Assembly (NCBI GenBank): GCA_015075645.1
Contig: JABTUF010000002.1
Location: forward strand, 372,001-436,000
DNA length: 64,000 nucleotides
Direction: 5' to 3'
DNA from: Burkholderiales bacterium
Lineage (GTDB): Bacteria > Pseudomonadota > Gammaproteobacteria > Burkholderiales > Casimicrobiaceae
Under the pieces are notes generated by a model. It had not been told where the DNA came from and made no database searches. It was given only the letters and a program-made list of their open reading frames with translations. Below are positions 25,563-34,822 of the stretch, in pieces. Within the stretch, counting starts at the first letter, position 1. Every line of letters starts with the position of its first letter. The position numbers and the translations under genes were made by a program.

Positions 25563-28526
25563 ATGTCCATCGCTGCCCCGGCACCCGTCCCCGCAGCACA
25601 GCATCCGATTCCGACGCGTGACCTGATCGTGGGCGAAGCAGGCAGTTCGATGGCGACCGGCAGCGACCCCCGCTTCTCGCAGTACAAGGTGATCCGCCGC
25701 AACGGCGCGGTCGTGGGCTTCGAGCCGTCGAAGATCTCGATCGCGATGACCAAGGCGTTCCTCGCGGTGAACGGCGGGCAGAGCGCGGCGTCGGCGCGCG
25801 TGCGCGAGCAGGTCGCGAACCTCACCGAGTCGGTCGTCGCCGCGCTCGTGAAGCGCAAGCCCGAAGGCGGCGCGATCCACATCGAGGAGATCCAGGACCA
25901 GGTCGAACTCGCGCTGATGCGCGGCGGCGAGCACGAGGCCGCCCGTGCCTACGTCCTCTACCGCGAGAAGCGCGCGCAGGAGCGCGCCGCGAAGCACGAT
26001 GTGCAGGCCAGGACGCACGACGCCGACCTCCACGTGGTCGAGAACGGTCAGCGGCGCAAGCTCGACCTCGCGCGCCTGACCGCGCTCGTCAAGTCGTCCT
26101 GCGAGGGACTGCCCGACGCCGACCCGGAACGCATCCTGAAGGCGACGCTCAAGGACCTCTACGACGGCGTGCCGATCGAGGAGGTCCGCAAGTCGGTCGT
26201 GCTCGCCGCGCGGACGCTGATCGAGAAGGACCCGGCGTACTCGTACGTCACCGCGCGCCTCCTGCTCGACTCGCTGCGCCACGAGGCGCTCGGCGAGGAG
26301 GCGACGCAGGCCGACATGGCGGCGCGCTACCCCGAGGCGTTCCCGCAGTTCGTCAAGCACGGCGTGAAGATCGGGCTCCTGAACGAGGCGCTGCTGCAGT
26401 TCGATCTGAAGAAGGTGGGCGCGGCGCTCAAGCCGGAGCGCGATCTCCAGTTCGGCTACCTCGGCCTGCAGACGCTCTACGACCGCTACTTCCTCGTCGA
26501 CCAGTACGCGGAGTACGGGAATGCGGGCCGCCGCTTCGAACTGCCGCAGTGGTTCTTCATGCGCGTCGCCATGGGCCTCGCGCTGAACGAAGTCCAGCGC
26601 GAGGCGCGCGCGATCGAGTTCTACGACGTGCTGTCGACCTTCGATTTCATGTCGAGCACGCCGACGCTCTTCAACTCGGGCACGCACCGCTCGCAGCTCT
26701 CGTCGTGCTACCTGACGACCGTCTCCGACGACCTGGACGGCATCTACGAGGCGATCAAGGAGAACGCGCTGCTCTCCAAGTTCGCCGGCGGGCTCGGCAA
26801 CGACTGGACCAACGTCCGGGCGATGGGCTCGCACATCAAGGGCACCAACGGCAAGAGCCAGGGCGTGGTGCCGTTCCTCAAGGTCGTGAACGACACCGCG
26901 GTCGCCGTCAACCAGGGCGGCAAGCGCAAGGGCGCGGTCTGCACCTACCTCGAGAGCTGGCACCTCGACATCGAGGAGTTCCTCGAACTGCGCAAGAACA
27001 CCGGCGACGACCGCCGCCGCACGCACGACATGAACACGGCGAACTGGATTCCCGACCTGTTCATGAAACGCGTGATGGAGGGCGGCGACTGGACGCTCTT
27101 CTCGCCCTCGGACTGCCCCGACCTCCACGACAAGTTCGGCCACGCGTTCGAGGAAGCGTACAAGCGTCACGAGGACCGCGCGGCGCGCGGCGAACTGAAG
27201 CTCCACAAGAAGATCCCCGCGGTCCAGCTCTGGCGCAAGATGCTCTCGATGCTCTTCGAGACCGGGCACCCCTGGATCACGTTCAAGGACGCCTGCAACG
27301 TTCGCTCGCCGCAGCAGCACGTCGGCACGGTCCACTCGAGCAACCTCTGCACCGAGATCACGCTCAACACGAGCGAGACGGAGATCGCGGTGTGCAACCT
27401 GGGCTCGGTGAACCTGTTCGCCCACATGGTCCGCCAGGGCGATCGCTACGTCCTCGACCAGGCGAAGCTCGCGAAGACGATCGCGACCGCGATGCGCATG
27501 CTCGACAACGTGATCGACATCAACTACTACGCGGTCGCGAAGGCGCGCAACTCGAACCTCAAGCACCGGCCGGTGGGGCTCGGCATCATGGGTTTCCAGG
27601 ACTGCCTGCACCTCTTGCGCGTTCCCTACGCGTCGCAGGAGGCGCTCGCCTTCGCCGATTCCTCGATGGAGGCGGTCTGCTACCACGCCTATTGGGCCTC
27701 CACCGCGCTCGCCGAAGAGCGCGGCCGCTACAGCTCGTACGCGGGGAGCCTCTGGGACCGCGGCATCCTGCCGCAGGACTCGCTCAAGCTCCTGCGCGAG
27801 GAACGCGGCGGCTACGTGGACATCGACGAGAGTTCGTCGATGGACTGGACCGCGCTGCGCGGGCGCATCAAGGCGCACGGGATGCGCAACAGCAACTGCG
27901 TGGCGATCGCGCCGACCGCGACGATCTCCAACATCGTCGGCGTCGCGGCGTCGATCGAGCCCGAGTACCAGAACATCTACGTCAAGAGCAACCTGTCGGG
28001 CGAGTTCACCGTCGTCAACGAGCAGCTCGTCGCCGACCTGAAGGCGCTCGACCTGTGGGACGACGTGATGGTCGCCGACCTCAAGTACTTCGACGGCTCG
28101 CTCGCGAAGATCGACCGCGTGCCCGCGGATCTCCGCACGCTGTACGCGACGGCCTTCGAGATCGAGCCGGCGTGGATCGTCGAGGCCGGCGCGCGCCGGC
28201 AGAAGTGGATCGACCAGGCGCAGAGCCTCAACATCTACATGGCGGGCGCGTCGGGCAAGAAGCTCGACGAGACCTACAAGCTCGCGTGGGTGCGCGGGCT
28301 CAAGACGACGTACTACCTGCGCTCGCTCGCGGCCACCTCGGCCGAGAAGTCGACCGGCAAGGGCGGCGAACTGAACGCGGTGCCCGCGTCGGGAGGCATG
28401 CCCGCCGCGTCCGCGTCCTCGTCGATCCGGGCGAGCGCGGCCGCGAATTCGAAGCAGCCGGTGGCCGAGATCGACGCGCCGAAGTTCTGCGCGATCGACG
28501 ATCCCGGCTGCGAGGCATGCCAGTGA
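25563..28526 (+). CDS. nrdA: Class I ribonucleoside-diphosphate reductase, alpha subunit
   Basis: A 987-residue large subunit that reduces ribonucleotides to deoxyribonucleotides with the NrdB partner encoded downstream. An N-terminal ATP-cone (YKVIRRNGAVVGFEPSKIS, about residues 40-125) gives allosteric activity control. The catalytic barrel has SSCYLTTVSDD (first redox Cys), SSNLCTEITL (thiyl-radical Cys with Asn and Glu), AVCNLGSVNL (second redox Cys) and PTATISNIVG. The C-terminal tail ends in a Cys pair, GCEACQ, that re-reduces the active site. A good AGGAGAGG ribosome-binding site precedes ATG 25563. The tail before the Cys pair is a low-complexity Ala/Ser linker. Confidence 0.97.
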   Translation: MSIAAPAPVPAAQHPIPTRDLIVGEAGSSMATGSDPRFSQYKVIRRNGAVVGFEPSKISIAMTKAFLAVNGGQSAASARVREQVANLTESVVAALVKRKPEGGAIHIEEIQDQVELALMRGGEHEAARAYVLYREKRAQERAAKHDVQARTHDADLHVVENGQRRKLDLARLTALVKSSCEGLPDADPERILKATLKDLYDGVPIEEVRKSVVLAARTLIEKDPAYSYVTARLLLDSLRHEALGEEATQADMAARYPEAFPQFVKHGVKIGLLNEALLQFDLKKVGAALKPERDLQFGYLGLQTLYDRYFLVDQYAEYGNAGRRFELPQWFFMRVAMGLALNEVQREARAIEFYDVLSTFDFMSSTPTLFNSGTHRSQLSSCYLTTVSDDLDGIYEAIKENALLSKFAGGLGNDWTNVRAMGSHIKGTNGKSQGVVPFLKVVNDTAVAVNQGGKRKGAVCTYLESWHLDIEEFLELRKNTGDDRRRTHDMNTANWIPDLFMKRVMEGGDWTLFSPSDCPDLHDKFGHAFEEAYKRHEDRAARGELKLHKKIPAVQLWRKMLSMLFETGHPWITFKDACNVRSPQQHVGTVHSSNLCTEITLNTSETEIAVCNLGSVNLFAHMVRQGDRYVLDQAKLAKTIATAMRMLDNVIDINYYAVAKARNSNLKHRPVGLGIMGFQDCLHLLRVPYASQEALAFADSSMEAVCYHAYWASTALAEERGRYSSYAGSLWDRGILPQDSLKLLREERGGYVDIDESSSMDWTALRGRIKAHGMRNSNCVAIAPTATISNIVGVAASIEPEYQNIYVKSNLSGEFTVVNEQLVADLKALDLWDDVMVADLKYFDGSLAKIDRVPADLRTLYATAFEIEPAWIVEAGARRQKWIDQAQSLNIYMAGASGKKLDETYKLAWVRGLKTTYYLRSLAATSAEKSTGKGGELNAVPASGGMPAASASSSIRASAAANSKQPVAEIDAPKFCAIDDPGCEACQ

Positions 28527-28904
28527 TTCCCCGTCGCGGACCCGGTGCGTGTCCGGGCCCGCGGATCGAGGAGCAGCATCGGTGATCCGCCGAAGCGACC
28601 CGGCGACCGACAGCACCGTCGCCGGGCGCGCGTGCGGAGAAGGTGGCGCGGAACCTGGGCACGAAGGACCGCGCGAGGCAGGCACCGAGGACCACGAGGG
28701 CGCGAACCCGGACAGGAAACCGTGAAGGACGACGCGCACGACAGGACCTCCCCGAGGGGGACCGACGGCGAGAACGCCGCGGCGCCCCTGTCGCAGCACC
28801 GGAAGCGCGCGGAACGCCGCGCCGCGCGACGGTGGGCTCCGGAAGCGTCCGCCCGGCCAGGCGGACGCGCGGTGCGTTCGTCAACTTCACGAAAGGAGTC
28901 CCCC
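28527..28904. other. 378-base spacer between nrdA and the DUF2442 gene
   Basis: No convincing gene is seen: all open frames are Arg-rich and lack start signals. A clear feature is the hairpin at 28845-28868, with GCGTCCGCC and GGCGGACGC arms (nine pairs, six-base loop) just upstream of the DUF2442 ribosome-binding site. It has no T-tract, so it is more likely an mRNA-processing or stability element than a terminator. Confidence 0.5.
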
Positions 28905-29168
28905 TTGGCGCGCTACGAACACGTGCAGCGACAGGTCGTCGACGCACGCTATCTTGGCGATTACAAGGTGTATCTGGAGTTCAACGACGGGCGCAAGGGT
29001 GTCGTCGATCTCTCCGACGAGCTGTACGGCGAGGAGATGACGCCCCTGCGCGATCGGCACCGGTTCTCGCAGGTGTACCTGGACAAGGGTCTCGCGACGC
29101 TCGCGTGGCACGATGGCCAGGACTTCGCCCCCGAGTTCCTGTACGAGCGACTGAAGGCGATGCACTGA
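28905..29168 (+). CDS. DUF2442 domain-containing small protein
   Basis: An 87-residue protein. The segment [30 protein letters not shown] is typical of DUF2442 (VxxxxxYxLxVxFxDGxxxxVDL pattern). It starts with TTG, chosen because a strong AAAGGAG site lies seven bases upstream and because no ATG or GTG precedes the conserved part sensibly. DUF2442 proteins are often antitoxin-like or accessory partners of toxin genes, but no toxin gene adjoins here. The gene is inserted between nrdA and nrdB on the same strand, so it is probably co-transcribed with them. Its role in the reductase operon is unknown. Confidence 0.75.
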   Translation: MARYEHVQRQVVDARYLGDYKVYLEFNDGRKGVVDLSDELYGEEMTPLRDRHRFSQVYLDKGLATLAWHDGQDFAPEFLYERLKAMH

Positions 29169-29192
29169 CCGCTCGCCTGCCCCGCCCCGCCT

Positions 29193-29215
29193 CCCGCCTC
29201 ACCCCGGGAGGCGGG
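29193..29215. other. Hairpin in the leader of nrdB
   Basis: CCCGCCTC, a seven-base loop ACCCCGG, and GAGGCGGG form eight perfect pairs about 36 bases before the nrdB start. No T-tract follows. It could be an mRNA stability or processing site that sets nrdB expression relative to nrdA. Confidence 0.4.
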
Positions 29216-29250
29216 AACGGGTTCAAGCACCACCCAGGAGCCATCACGAC

Positions 29251-30432
29251 ATGCAAACCCTCTCCTTCGACGACGACCTGCCCCCGCCCACCGTGCCGGA
29301 GCCGAAGCCGCGCACGGCGGAGACGATCCGCGCACAAGTCGCCGGCGGCATCCTCGCCCGCGGCGAACCGGTGCAGGACTTCGACGTCGAGCATCAGGTC
29401 GCGCACGACAGCACCGCGCGCGTGCGCGTCGAGGACAAGCGCGTCATCAACGGCACGGCCGACGTCAACCAGCTCGTGCCGTTCAAGTACCGCTGGGCCT
29501 GGGAGAAGTACCTCGCCGGCTGCGCGAACCACTGGATGCCGCAAGAGATCAACATGCAGCGCGACATCGAGCTGTGGAAGAACCCGCAGGGGCTGACCGA
29601 CGACGAGCGCCTGATCGTCAAGCGCAACCTCGGCTTCTTCGTCACCGCCGACAGCCTCGCCGCGAACAACATCGTGCTCGGCACCTACCGCCACATCACC
29701 GCGCCCGAGTGCCGCCAGTACCTCCTGCGCCAGGCGTTCGAGGAGGCGATCCACACGCACGCCTACCAGTACATCGTCGAGAGCCTGGGCCTGGACGAGG
29801 GCGAGATCTTCAACGCCTACCACGAGATCGCGTCGATCCGCGACAAGGACGAGTTCCTGATCCCGTTCATCGAGACCTTGACCAACCCGGCATTTCGCAC
29901 CGGCACCCCCGAGGCCGACCAGCAACTGCTGCGCAGCCTCATCGTCTTCGCCTGCATCATGGAGGGGCTGTTCTTCTACGTCGGCTTCGTGCAGATCCTC
30001 GCGATGGGCCGCCAGAACAAGATGACCGGCAGCTCCGAGCAGTACCAGTACATCCTGCGCGACGAGTCGATGCACTGCAACTTCGGCATCGACCTCATCA
30101 ACACGATCAAGCTCGAGAATCCGCACCTGTGGACGCCCGAGTTCCGCGACGAGATCGCGGAGCTGATGAAGAAGGGCGTCGAACTCGAGTACCGCTACGC
30201 CGAGGACACGATGCCGCGCGGCGTGCTGGGATTGAACGCGCCGATGTTCAAGGAGTACCTGCGCTTCATCGCGAACCGCCGCTGCCAGCAGATCGGCCTC
30301 GACCCGCTGTTCCCGAAGGCCGACAACCCGTTCCCGTGGATGGCCGAGATGATCGACTTGAAGAAGGAGAAGAACTTCTTCGAGACGCGGGTCACCGAGT
30401 ACCAGACCGGCGGGGCGTTGAGCTGGGACTAG
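29251..30432 (+). CDS. nrdB: Class I ribonucleoside-diphosphate reductase, beta (radical) subunit
   Basis: A 393-residue ferritin-like subunit that generates and stores the tyrosyl radical for NrdA. The diiron/radical motif EAIHTHAY aligns with the E. coli Glu115/His118/Tyr122 arrangement and places the radical tyrosine at residue 172, with Glu165 and His168 as ligands. The second ligand set is in [13 protein letters not shown] short N-terminal extension (residues 1-60) precedes the helical core, and the C-terminus binds NrdA. ATG 29251 has an AGGAG site upstream. The protein is thus expected to be a tyrosyl-radical (class Ia-like) enzyme. Confidence 0.97.
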   Translation: MQTLSFDDDLPPPTVPEPKPRTAETIRAQVAGGILARGEPVQDFDVEHQVAHDSTARVRVEDKRVINGTADVNQLVPFKYRWAWEKYLAGCANHWMPQEINMQRDIELWKNPQGLTDDERLIVKRNLGFFVTADSLAANNIVLGTYRHITAPECRQYLLRQAFEEAIHTHAYQYIVESLGLDEGEIFNAYHEIASIRDKDEFLIPFIETLTNPAFRTGTPEADQQLLRSLIVFACIMEGLFFYVGFVQILAMGRQNKMTGSSEQYQYILRDESMHCNFGIDLINTIKLENPHLWTPEFRDEIAELMKKGVELEYRYAEDTMPRGVLGLNAPMFKEYLRFIANRRCQQIGLDPLFPKADNPFPWMAEMIDLKKEKNFFETRVTEYQTGGALSWD

Positions 30433-30438
30433 GCAGGG

Positions 30439-30468
30439 TCGGAGCCGTCGTTGCCGCAGCGGCTCCGA
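30439..30468 (+). terminator. Hairpin just after nrdB
   Basis: TCGGAGCCG and CGGCTCCGA form a nine-pair stem around a 12-base loop, starting seven bases after the nrdB stop. There is no T-run, so it is either a Rho-assisted end or an mRNA 3' stabiliser. Confidence 0.4.
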
Positions 30469-30538
30469 TCGGCTTCCCGAAGCGCATCGCGCAGCGGGAG
30501 GCCCTCACCGAAACGACTCGTTCGAACGTCGCAAGGAT

Positions 30539-30558
30539 CTCCGCACGCCCGTGCGGAG
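30539..30558. terminator. Hairpin after the IPTL-CTERM gene
   Basis: CTCCGCAC, loop GCCC, GTGCGGAG: eight perfect pairs five bases beyond the stop of the minus-strand IPTL gene and in the convergent gap with nrdB. It is symmetric and could stop transcription from both sides, although T-tracts are absent. Confidence 0.45.
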
Positions 30559-30563
30559 TCGCA

Positions 30564-31262
30564 CTACGGCGTCGGCCCCACCCGCCGCACCCGTCGCCGC
30601 ATCGCGAAGATTCCCCCGAGGCCGAGGAGCCCCGACAGCGCGAACGCCGCCCATTCGGACAGGGTCGGCACCGGCTGGTGGCTGATCGGCATCACCGTCA
30701 CCGGACAGCCGCCCTCGTAGGGAGTCGGGTCGGTCCACGCATCGACGGCCATCTGCACCCCGCCGGCGGCGTCGCCGAAACTCCTGGCGTCGTCGTAAAA
30801 GACGTTATTGATGTCGTTGAGGAACCACTCGATCGGAGGCACGGGAGCGAAGCCCACGGTCGAGTACGTGCCTACATTCGGGAATGTGGACACCAACGAA
30901 CTGAAGTTGGAGGCGAGCGCCCCTCCGGCGTCGGTCGTGATCGCGCCGGCGGCAGAAAGCGTCCCCTGCGTCATCGAGAGGTCCTGCACGAACCTGACGT
31001 TCTCGAGATAGTTCATCGTCCAGATGATGCATGTCAGGTGCGATTGGTCCCAGGTCTGGTTCGCTGCCGAGGCGCCGCCGTTGTCGAACACGAGTCGCAC
31101 CGTGTAGCCCTGCCCAGTCTGGATCTCGGGGAAGGCGCTCAAGGATACTTGCCCGAGGTACTCGATCGAGTACGGCGCCGCGATCGCGGAGACGGAGATT
31201 GCGGACGACACGATCGCGATCGCGACACGCATCGCGATCGTGGGCGACTTGCGATGACGCAT
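30564..31262 (-). CDS. IPTL-CTERM sorting domain-containing exported protein
   Basis: A 232-residue secreted protein with an N-terminal signal peptide (cleavage near SAIAA, residue about 29), a beta-rich middle of unknown function, and a C-terminal IPTL-CTERM tripartite signal: VPTLSEW, a hydrophobic helix (about 18 residues), and an Arg-rich tail (RRRVRR). IPTL-CTERM is a PEP-CTERM-like sorting signal that is believed to be processed by a dedicated exosortase-type enzyme; none is in the window. The start at 31262 is set by a strong AAGGGAGGGAG ribosome-binding site. Base composition is less GC-rich than its neighbours. Confidence 0.85.
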   Translation of the reverse strand: MRHRKSPTIAMRVAIAIVSSAISVSAIAAPYSIEYLGQVSLSAFPEIQTGQGYTVRLVFDNGGASAANQTWDQSHLTCIIWTMNYLENVRFVQDLSMTQGTLSAAGAITTDAGGALASNFSSLVSTFPNVGTYSTVGFAPVPPIEWFLNDINNVFYDDARSFGDAAGGVQMAVDAWTDPTPYEGGCPVTVMPISHQPVPTLSEWAAFALSGLLGLGGIFAMRRRVRRVGPTP

Positions 31263-31302
31263 GACTCCCTCCCTTACCGTTTCGACGACCCGGTTTCCAC
31301 CA

Positions 31303-31331
31303 ACTGTACATATTGCCCACTCGCCTGACAA
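31303..31331 (-). promoter_or_regulatory. Candidate sigma-70 promoter of the IPTL-CTERM gene
   Basis: On the minus strand, TTGTCA (31331-31326) and TACAGT (31308-31303) are separated by 17 bases. They match the consensus in five of six and four of six positions, in a locally AT-rich stretch about 40 bases upstream of the gene. Confidence 0.5.
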
Positions 31332-31445
31332 TGACGCCAGTGTCGCCGCACGTCCAGGGGGCGACCGGCGGCTGGACGGGAACTCCGAACCCACCGCGAA
31401 GCTGCGGGTCCGCGTACCATGGCCCACCGACCCGATGGACCGACC

Positions 31446-31919
31446 ATGCCGCGCCTTCGAACGCTCGCCCTGCCCTTCGCCGTCCTCCTGCTGTTGGCCA
31501 TCGCCACGGGCTGCGCCGGACCCGGACCCTCGCCCGCTTCGCTGCCGAACGAGAGCCTGCTGGCCGCGGCGGGATTCAAGACGATCGCCGCCGACACGCC
31601 GGAGCGCAAGCGCCATCTGGAAACGCTGCAGCCGGACTACGTCACCGCGGTGCAGCTGACCGGCGAGCACTACTACGTGTACCCGGACGTGGCGAAGAGC
31701 CTGCTCTACGTCGGCACGCCGAAGGAGTACCAGGCCTACCTCGCCCTTCGGACCAGGAACGGCCTTCCCAGCCCGCAGCCGCAGAACTGGGATGCCGCGC
31801 AGGCGAGCCGGTACATGGCCGCGCAGGACCAGAAGATGGCGAAGATCAACACCCAGGATGCGTCGATCCCGTCGTGGGCGATCTGGCCTCCGTTCGGCGG
31901 ATTGGGGTGGGTGCCCTGA
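31446..31919 (+). CDS. Hypothetical lipoprotein
   Basis: A 157-residue protein with a lipoprotein signal peptide: two Arg near the start, a Leu/Ala-rich core, then a lipobox-like IATGC, so Cys near residue 24 would be the acylated N-terminus. The mature part has YYVYPDVAKSLLYVGTPKEYQAYLAL, predicted to be a small compact domain; I do not recognise a named family with certainty. ATG 31446 is preferred over an upstream in-frame ATG because it directly precedes the signal peptide. It is divergent from the IPTL gene across 183 bases. Confidence 0.75.
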   Translation: MPRLRTLALPFAVLLLLAIATGCAGPGPSPASLPNESLLAAAGFKTIAADTPERKRHLETLQPDYVTAVQLTGEHYYVYPDVAKSLLYVGTPKEYQAYLALRTRNGLPSPQPQNWDAAQASRYMAAQDQKMAKINTQDASIPSWAIWPPFGGLGWVP

Positions 31920-32059
31920 GTGGGCCCTGACCCCAGGCGTCTCCCGGTCCAGCGCGCCAGGCCCTCCCCGCCCCGACCGCCCTCGCGCTGCGCCTCGCCT
32001 CGTTGCCGGATGATCGCGCCATCGAACCCGGGGGTGGCTCCGGCCGCCCGGAGACCGCG

Positions 32060-32704
32060 ATGATCAAGGTGAACTTCGGCTCAGGACCGTTCCCGCACGA
32101 GGGGTGGATCAACGTCGACCTCGACGCCGCGTGTCGGCCCGACGTCGTGGCGGACCTCGGGCGCGGACTGCCGTTCGGAAGCGCGACCGTCGACTTCGTG
32201 CTGTGCGACCACGCGATCTCGTGCATCGGGCTCGAAGCGACGCGCTCGTTCCTGGCGGAGTGCCGGCGGATCCTGAAGCCGGACGGCGCGATGCGGCTGC
32301 TCACGCCTGACCTCACGGAACTCGCGCGCCTCTACCTCGAGCGGCCGAACCGTCTCGTCGACCTGTGGAACGCGACCGTCGGTGTGCCGCTCGCCACCGG
32401 AAGCGCGTGCGAGGTCTTCAACCTCGCGCTCGAGATCCAGTGCCGATTCCAGTTCGACGGGCCGACGCTGGCCGCGCTCGCGGGCGAGGCCGGCTTCGAC
32501 ATCGCGCCGGTCGAATTCCGCCGCAGCCGCCACCCGGAACTCGCCGGTCTCGACGTGCGGCCGCCCGACCAGAGCGTGACGATGAGCTACGAGCTCCACC
32601 CGTCCGGCCGGACAGTTCAATGGGGTCAGACTCCCATGGATCCCGACGACGCCCCCGTCACGGCCTCGTCCCCGCGCTCAGCTCCTCGATCACCGCGAGC
32701 CTGA
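32060..32704 (+). CDS. SAM-dependent methyltransferase-like protein
   Basis: A 214-residue class I methyltransferase-like protein. The N-terminus IKVNFGSGPFPHEGWINVDL supplies the SAM-binding loop and motif II acid, and VDFVLCDHAISCIG followed by ECRRILKPDGAMRLLTPDL are motifs IV and VI of the Methyltransf_11 type. Such short enzymes often act in polysaccharide or natural-product modification; the substrate here is unknown. ATG 32060 is chosen because it starts at the conserved domain. The last 16 codons lie past the conserved part and overlap the end of the convergent nucleotidase gene by 47 bases. Confidence 0.75.
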   Translation: MIKVNFGSGPFPHEGWINVDLDAACRPDVVADLGRGLPFGSATVDFVLCDHAISCIGLEATRSFLAECRRILKPDGAMRLLTPDLTELARLYLERPNRLVDLWNATVGVPLATGSACEVFNLALEIQCRFQFDGPTLAALAGEAGFDIAPVEFRRSRHPELAGLDVRPPDQSVTMSYELHPSGRTVQWGQTPMDPDDAPVTASSPRSAPRSPRA

Positions 32705-34160
32705 TGTCGCGCCGCTCGACGATGTCGCGCACGCCCGGATTCGTGCGCGTGAGGTACGCCATGTTCGTCTCCCCGCCGGTGAGCAGGAAATCGTTCAGCG
32801 CGACCGTGTAGCGCCGCGCGGGATCGATGGGCGTGCCGCCGACGATCCAGGTCGCGCCCGCGCGCTTCGCACCGAGTACCTGAAGGAAACCGCCGGTGCC
32901 CTCGTTGTTGATGCCGGTGTCGAGGACGCGCGCGAGCAGCGCGCCGTCGAAGCTCGCGCGCACGACCTTCCCGCCGAACGGCAGGATGCGGATCACGTCG
33001 TACTCGGTGACCGGGCCCGGCGGAACCACGTCGTCGATACGCACCGACCCGGCGTTGAAGAACGCGACGTCGACCGGACCGGCCTCGCGCGCGATCGCCG
33101 CGGCGATCAGGTCGGTGAGCTTGCCGGGCCGGTTGCGCACCGTGGCCTCGCGTCCGTCGAGCGGCACGCCGATCGTCGCGACGACGGCCTCCGGCTTGAA
33201 ACCTTCGCGGCGGAAGCCCTCGAAGCCGCGCTCGACCCACGCCTTCGCGAGCGCGTCGACCGCCGGATCGGAGGGAATGGTGTCGTCGATCACCTCGAGG
33301 CGCGTCGACACCGACGGCCGCGCGCCGCTCGCGCCGAAGGCGAGCGTCACGACCGCGAGCGAGCGCACGTTGGCGTCCGCCTTCACGATCGGCACGAAAC
33401 GCGGGCCCCGGTGGAGCACGAAGTTCTCGTGCTCGTGTCCGCCCAGCACGAGGTCGATGCCGGGGACGGCCTCGACGAACTCGGCGTCCTGTTCGAGCGA
33501 GAGGTGCGTCAGCGCGACGATCGCGTCGACCTCGCCGGCGAGCTTCGCCACTTCCTCCTTCGCGGCGACGATCCCGTCGCGGTAGGCGACCCAGTCCTTC
33601 CTCGTCGAGTCGATCGTGACGCCGATGAGCCCGATCCGCACGGTCCGTCCGTCGACGGTCACCGGCACGATCGCGGAGGTCGGCACGCCGGGAAACGGCT
33701 GCCCCGCGGCGTCGGTGACATTGGTCGAGACGATGCGGAACTTCGCCTGCGTGAGGTGCGCGCGAAACTGCGCGGCCGACACGTCGAACTCGTGATTGCC
33801 CAACGTCGCCCATTCGACCCCGGTCGCGTTCAGCACGTCGACCATCTGCCGCCCGGCGAGCCGCTCGCCGTCGACCCTCGCGGTGCCGAGCGCGGAGGGC
33901 GACAGGTAGTCGCCGCCGAGCGTCACGAGCACCGGCGCCCCGCCTGCCTTCAGCCGCTTGATCACGGTCGCGACACGTGCGGGGCCGCCGGACTTGCCGC
34001 CTTCCACCGGCACGATCTCGTAGATGTCGTTCAGGTGGACGAACGTGACTGCGAGCGGCTTTCCCGGCGCCTCGGGCGCCGAGGACATCGGCGCGCAGGC
34101 GGACAGCGCCCAAAGGAGGATGATCGCGCCCGCCCGCAGCGTCCGTCGAATTCGTCGCAT
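32658..34160 (-). CDS. 5'-nucleotidase / UDP-sugar hydrolase family lipoprotein
   Basis: A 500-residue two-domain enzyme: an N-terminal metallophosphoesterase (VTFVHLNDIYEI, VTLGGDYLSPS, TLGNHEFDVS, LTHLSLEQD, LGGHEHEN) and a C-terminal nucleotide-binding domain (DVAFFNAGSVRIDD, FGGKVVRASFDG, LNDFLLTGGETNM). Family members hydrolyse nucleotides or UDP-sugars in the periplasm for scavenging. The signal peptide ends in the lipobox LSAC, so it is probably anchored to a membrane. Start 34160 has a GAGAGGCGG-type ribosome-binding site and places the lipobox at residues 18-21. The gene stands alone on its strand. Confidence 0.9.
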   Translation of the reverse strand: MRRIRRTLRAGAIILLWALSACAPMSSAPEAPGKPLAVTFVHLNDIYEIVPVEGGKSGGPARVATVIKRLKAGGAPVLVTLGGDYLSPSALGTARVDGERLAGRQMVDVLNATGVEWATLGNHEFDVSAAQFRAHLTQAKFRIVSTNVTDAAGQPFPGVPTSAIVPVTVDGRTVRIGLIGVTIDSTRKDWVAYRDGIVAAKEEVAKLAGEVDAIVALTHLSLEQDAEFVEAVPGIDLVLGGHEHENFVLHRGPRFVPIVKADANVRSLAVVTLAFGASGARPSVSTRLEVIDDTIPSDPAVDALAKAWVERGFEGFRREGFKPEAVVATIGVPLDGREATVRNRPGKLTDLIAAAIAREAGPVDVAFFNAGSVRIDDVVPPGPVTEYDVIRILPFGGKVVRASFDGALLARVLDTGINNEGTGGFLQVLGAKRAGATWIVGGTPIDPARRYTVALNDFLLTGGETNMAYLTRTNPGVRDIVERRDIRLAVIEELSAGTRP

Positions 34161-34368
34161 CGCCGCCTCTCCCCATGACCGCGCCGTTCGCGCGCCGAAC
34201 AGTGTACGGGCATGGGCGCGGCAGGGCCGCTCACGGGAATCGCGGCCGGGGATCGGTTCGGGACCACTCCCCCTCCCGATCCCGACGGGAAAGCGTAAGT
34301 CCGACCACCCGTGCGCCGACCCATCCGGCAACGGCACGACGACCGCCCGGTGGCGGCATCCGACGACG

Positions 34369-34785
34369 ATGAAAGACCGGAAGCTGCGGGCACGGGTGTT
34401 CCTGCAGCGGCTCGCGCAACCGACCTGCGCCTGCATGCTCGGCATGTCGGCGCCGACGTTCGTCGCGCTCGCGAGTCTGCCGCACTGGAAGATCGCGCTG
34501 CAGACCGGCGTGGGCACCGGCGTGCTCGCGCTCGTCCTGACGTTCACGCCCGCTGCCCGGCTGTTCGGGAACCGCTACGGCAATGCGGGCGTCATGGGCG
34601 TACTGACTGCGCTCGCCGACGCGTGGTCGCATCCGGGGCATTTCGGCTTCCCTTACGCGGAAGCGATCGTGACCGGCATCGTGTCGGGCCTCCTCGTGCT
34701 GGCGACCTCGTACCTCGCCGAGGACCGCGCGCGTCGCGTGCGCGCCGCGTGGGCGTGGATTTGGGGAGCGAAGGCGCCATCCTGA
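34369..34785 (+). CDS. Small membrane protein of unknown function
   Basis: A 138-residue protein with about three hydrophobic segments (roughly residues 20-40, 45-65 and 90-115) and a charged C-terminus. No recognised family. ATG 34369 has no strong ribosome-binding site. The residues between helices two and three (GNRYGNAGVMGVLTALADAW) look conserved in type. It lies between two minus-strand genes and probably has its own promoter in the 208-base gap upstream, where I see nothing distinctive. Confidence 0.6.
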   Translation: MKDRKLRARVFLQRLAQPTCACMLGMSAPTFVALASLPHWKIALQTGVGTGVLALVLTFTPAARLFGNRYGNAGVMGVLTALADAWSHPGHFGFPYAEAIVTGIVSGLLVLATSYLAEDRARRVRAAWAWIWGAKAPS

Positions 34786-34822
34786 CACCGCCCACGATCG
34801 CTCCCTCGGCGCGTTGCCCCCG

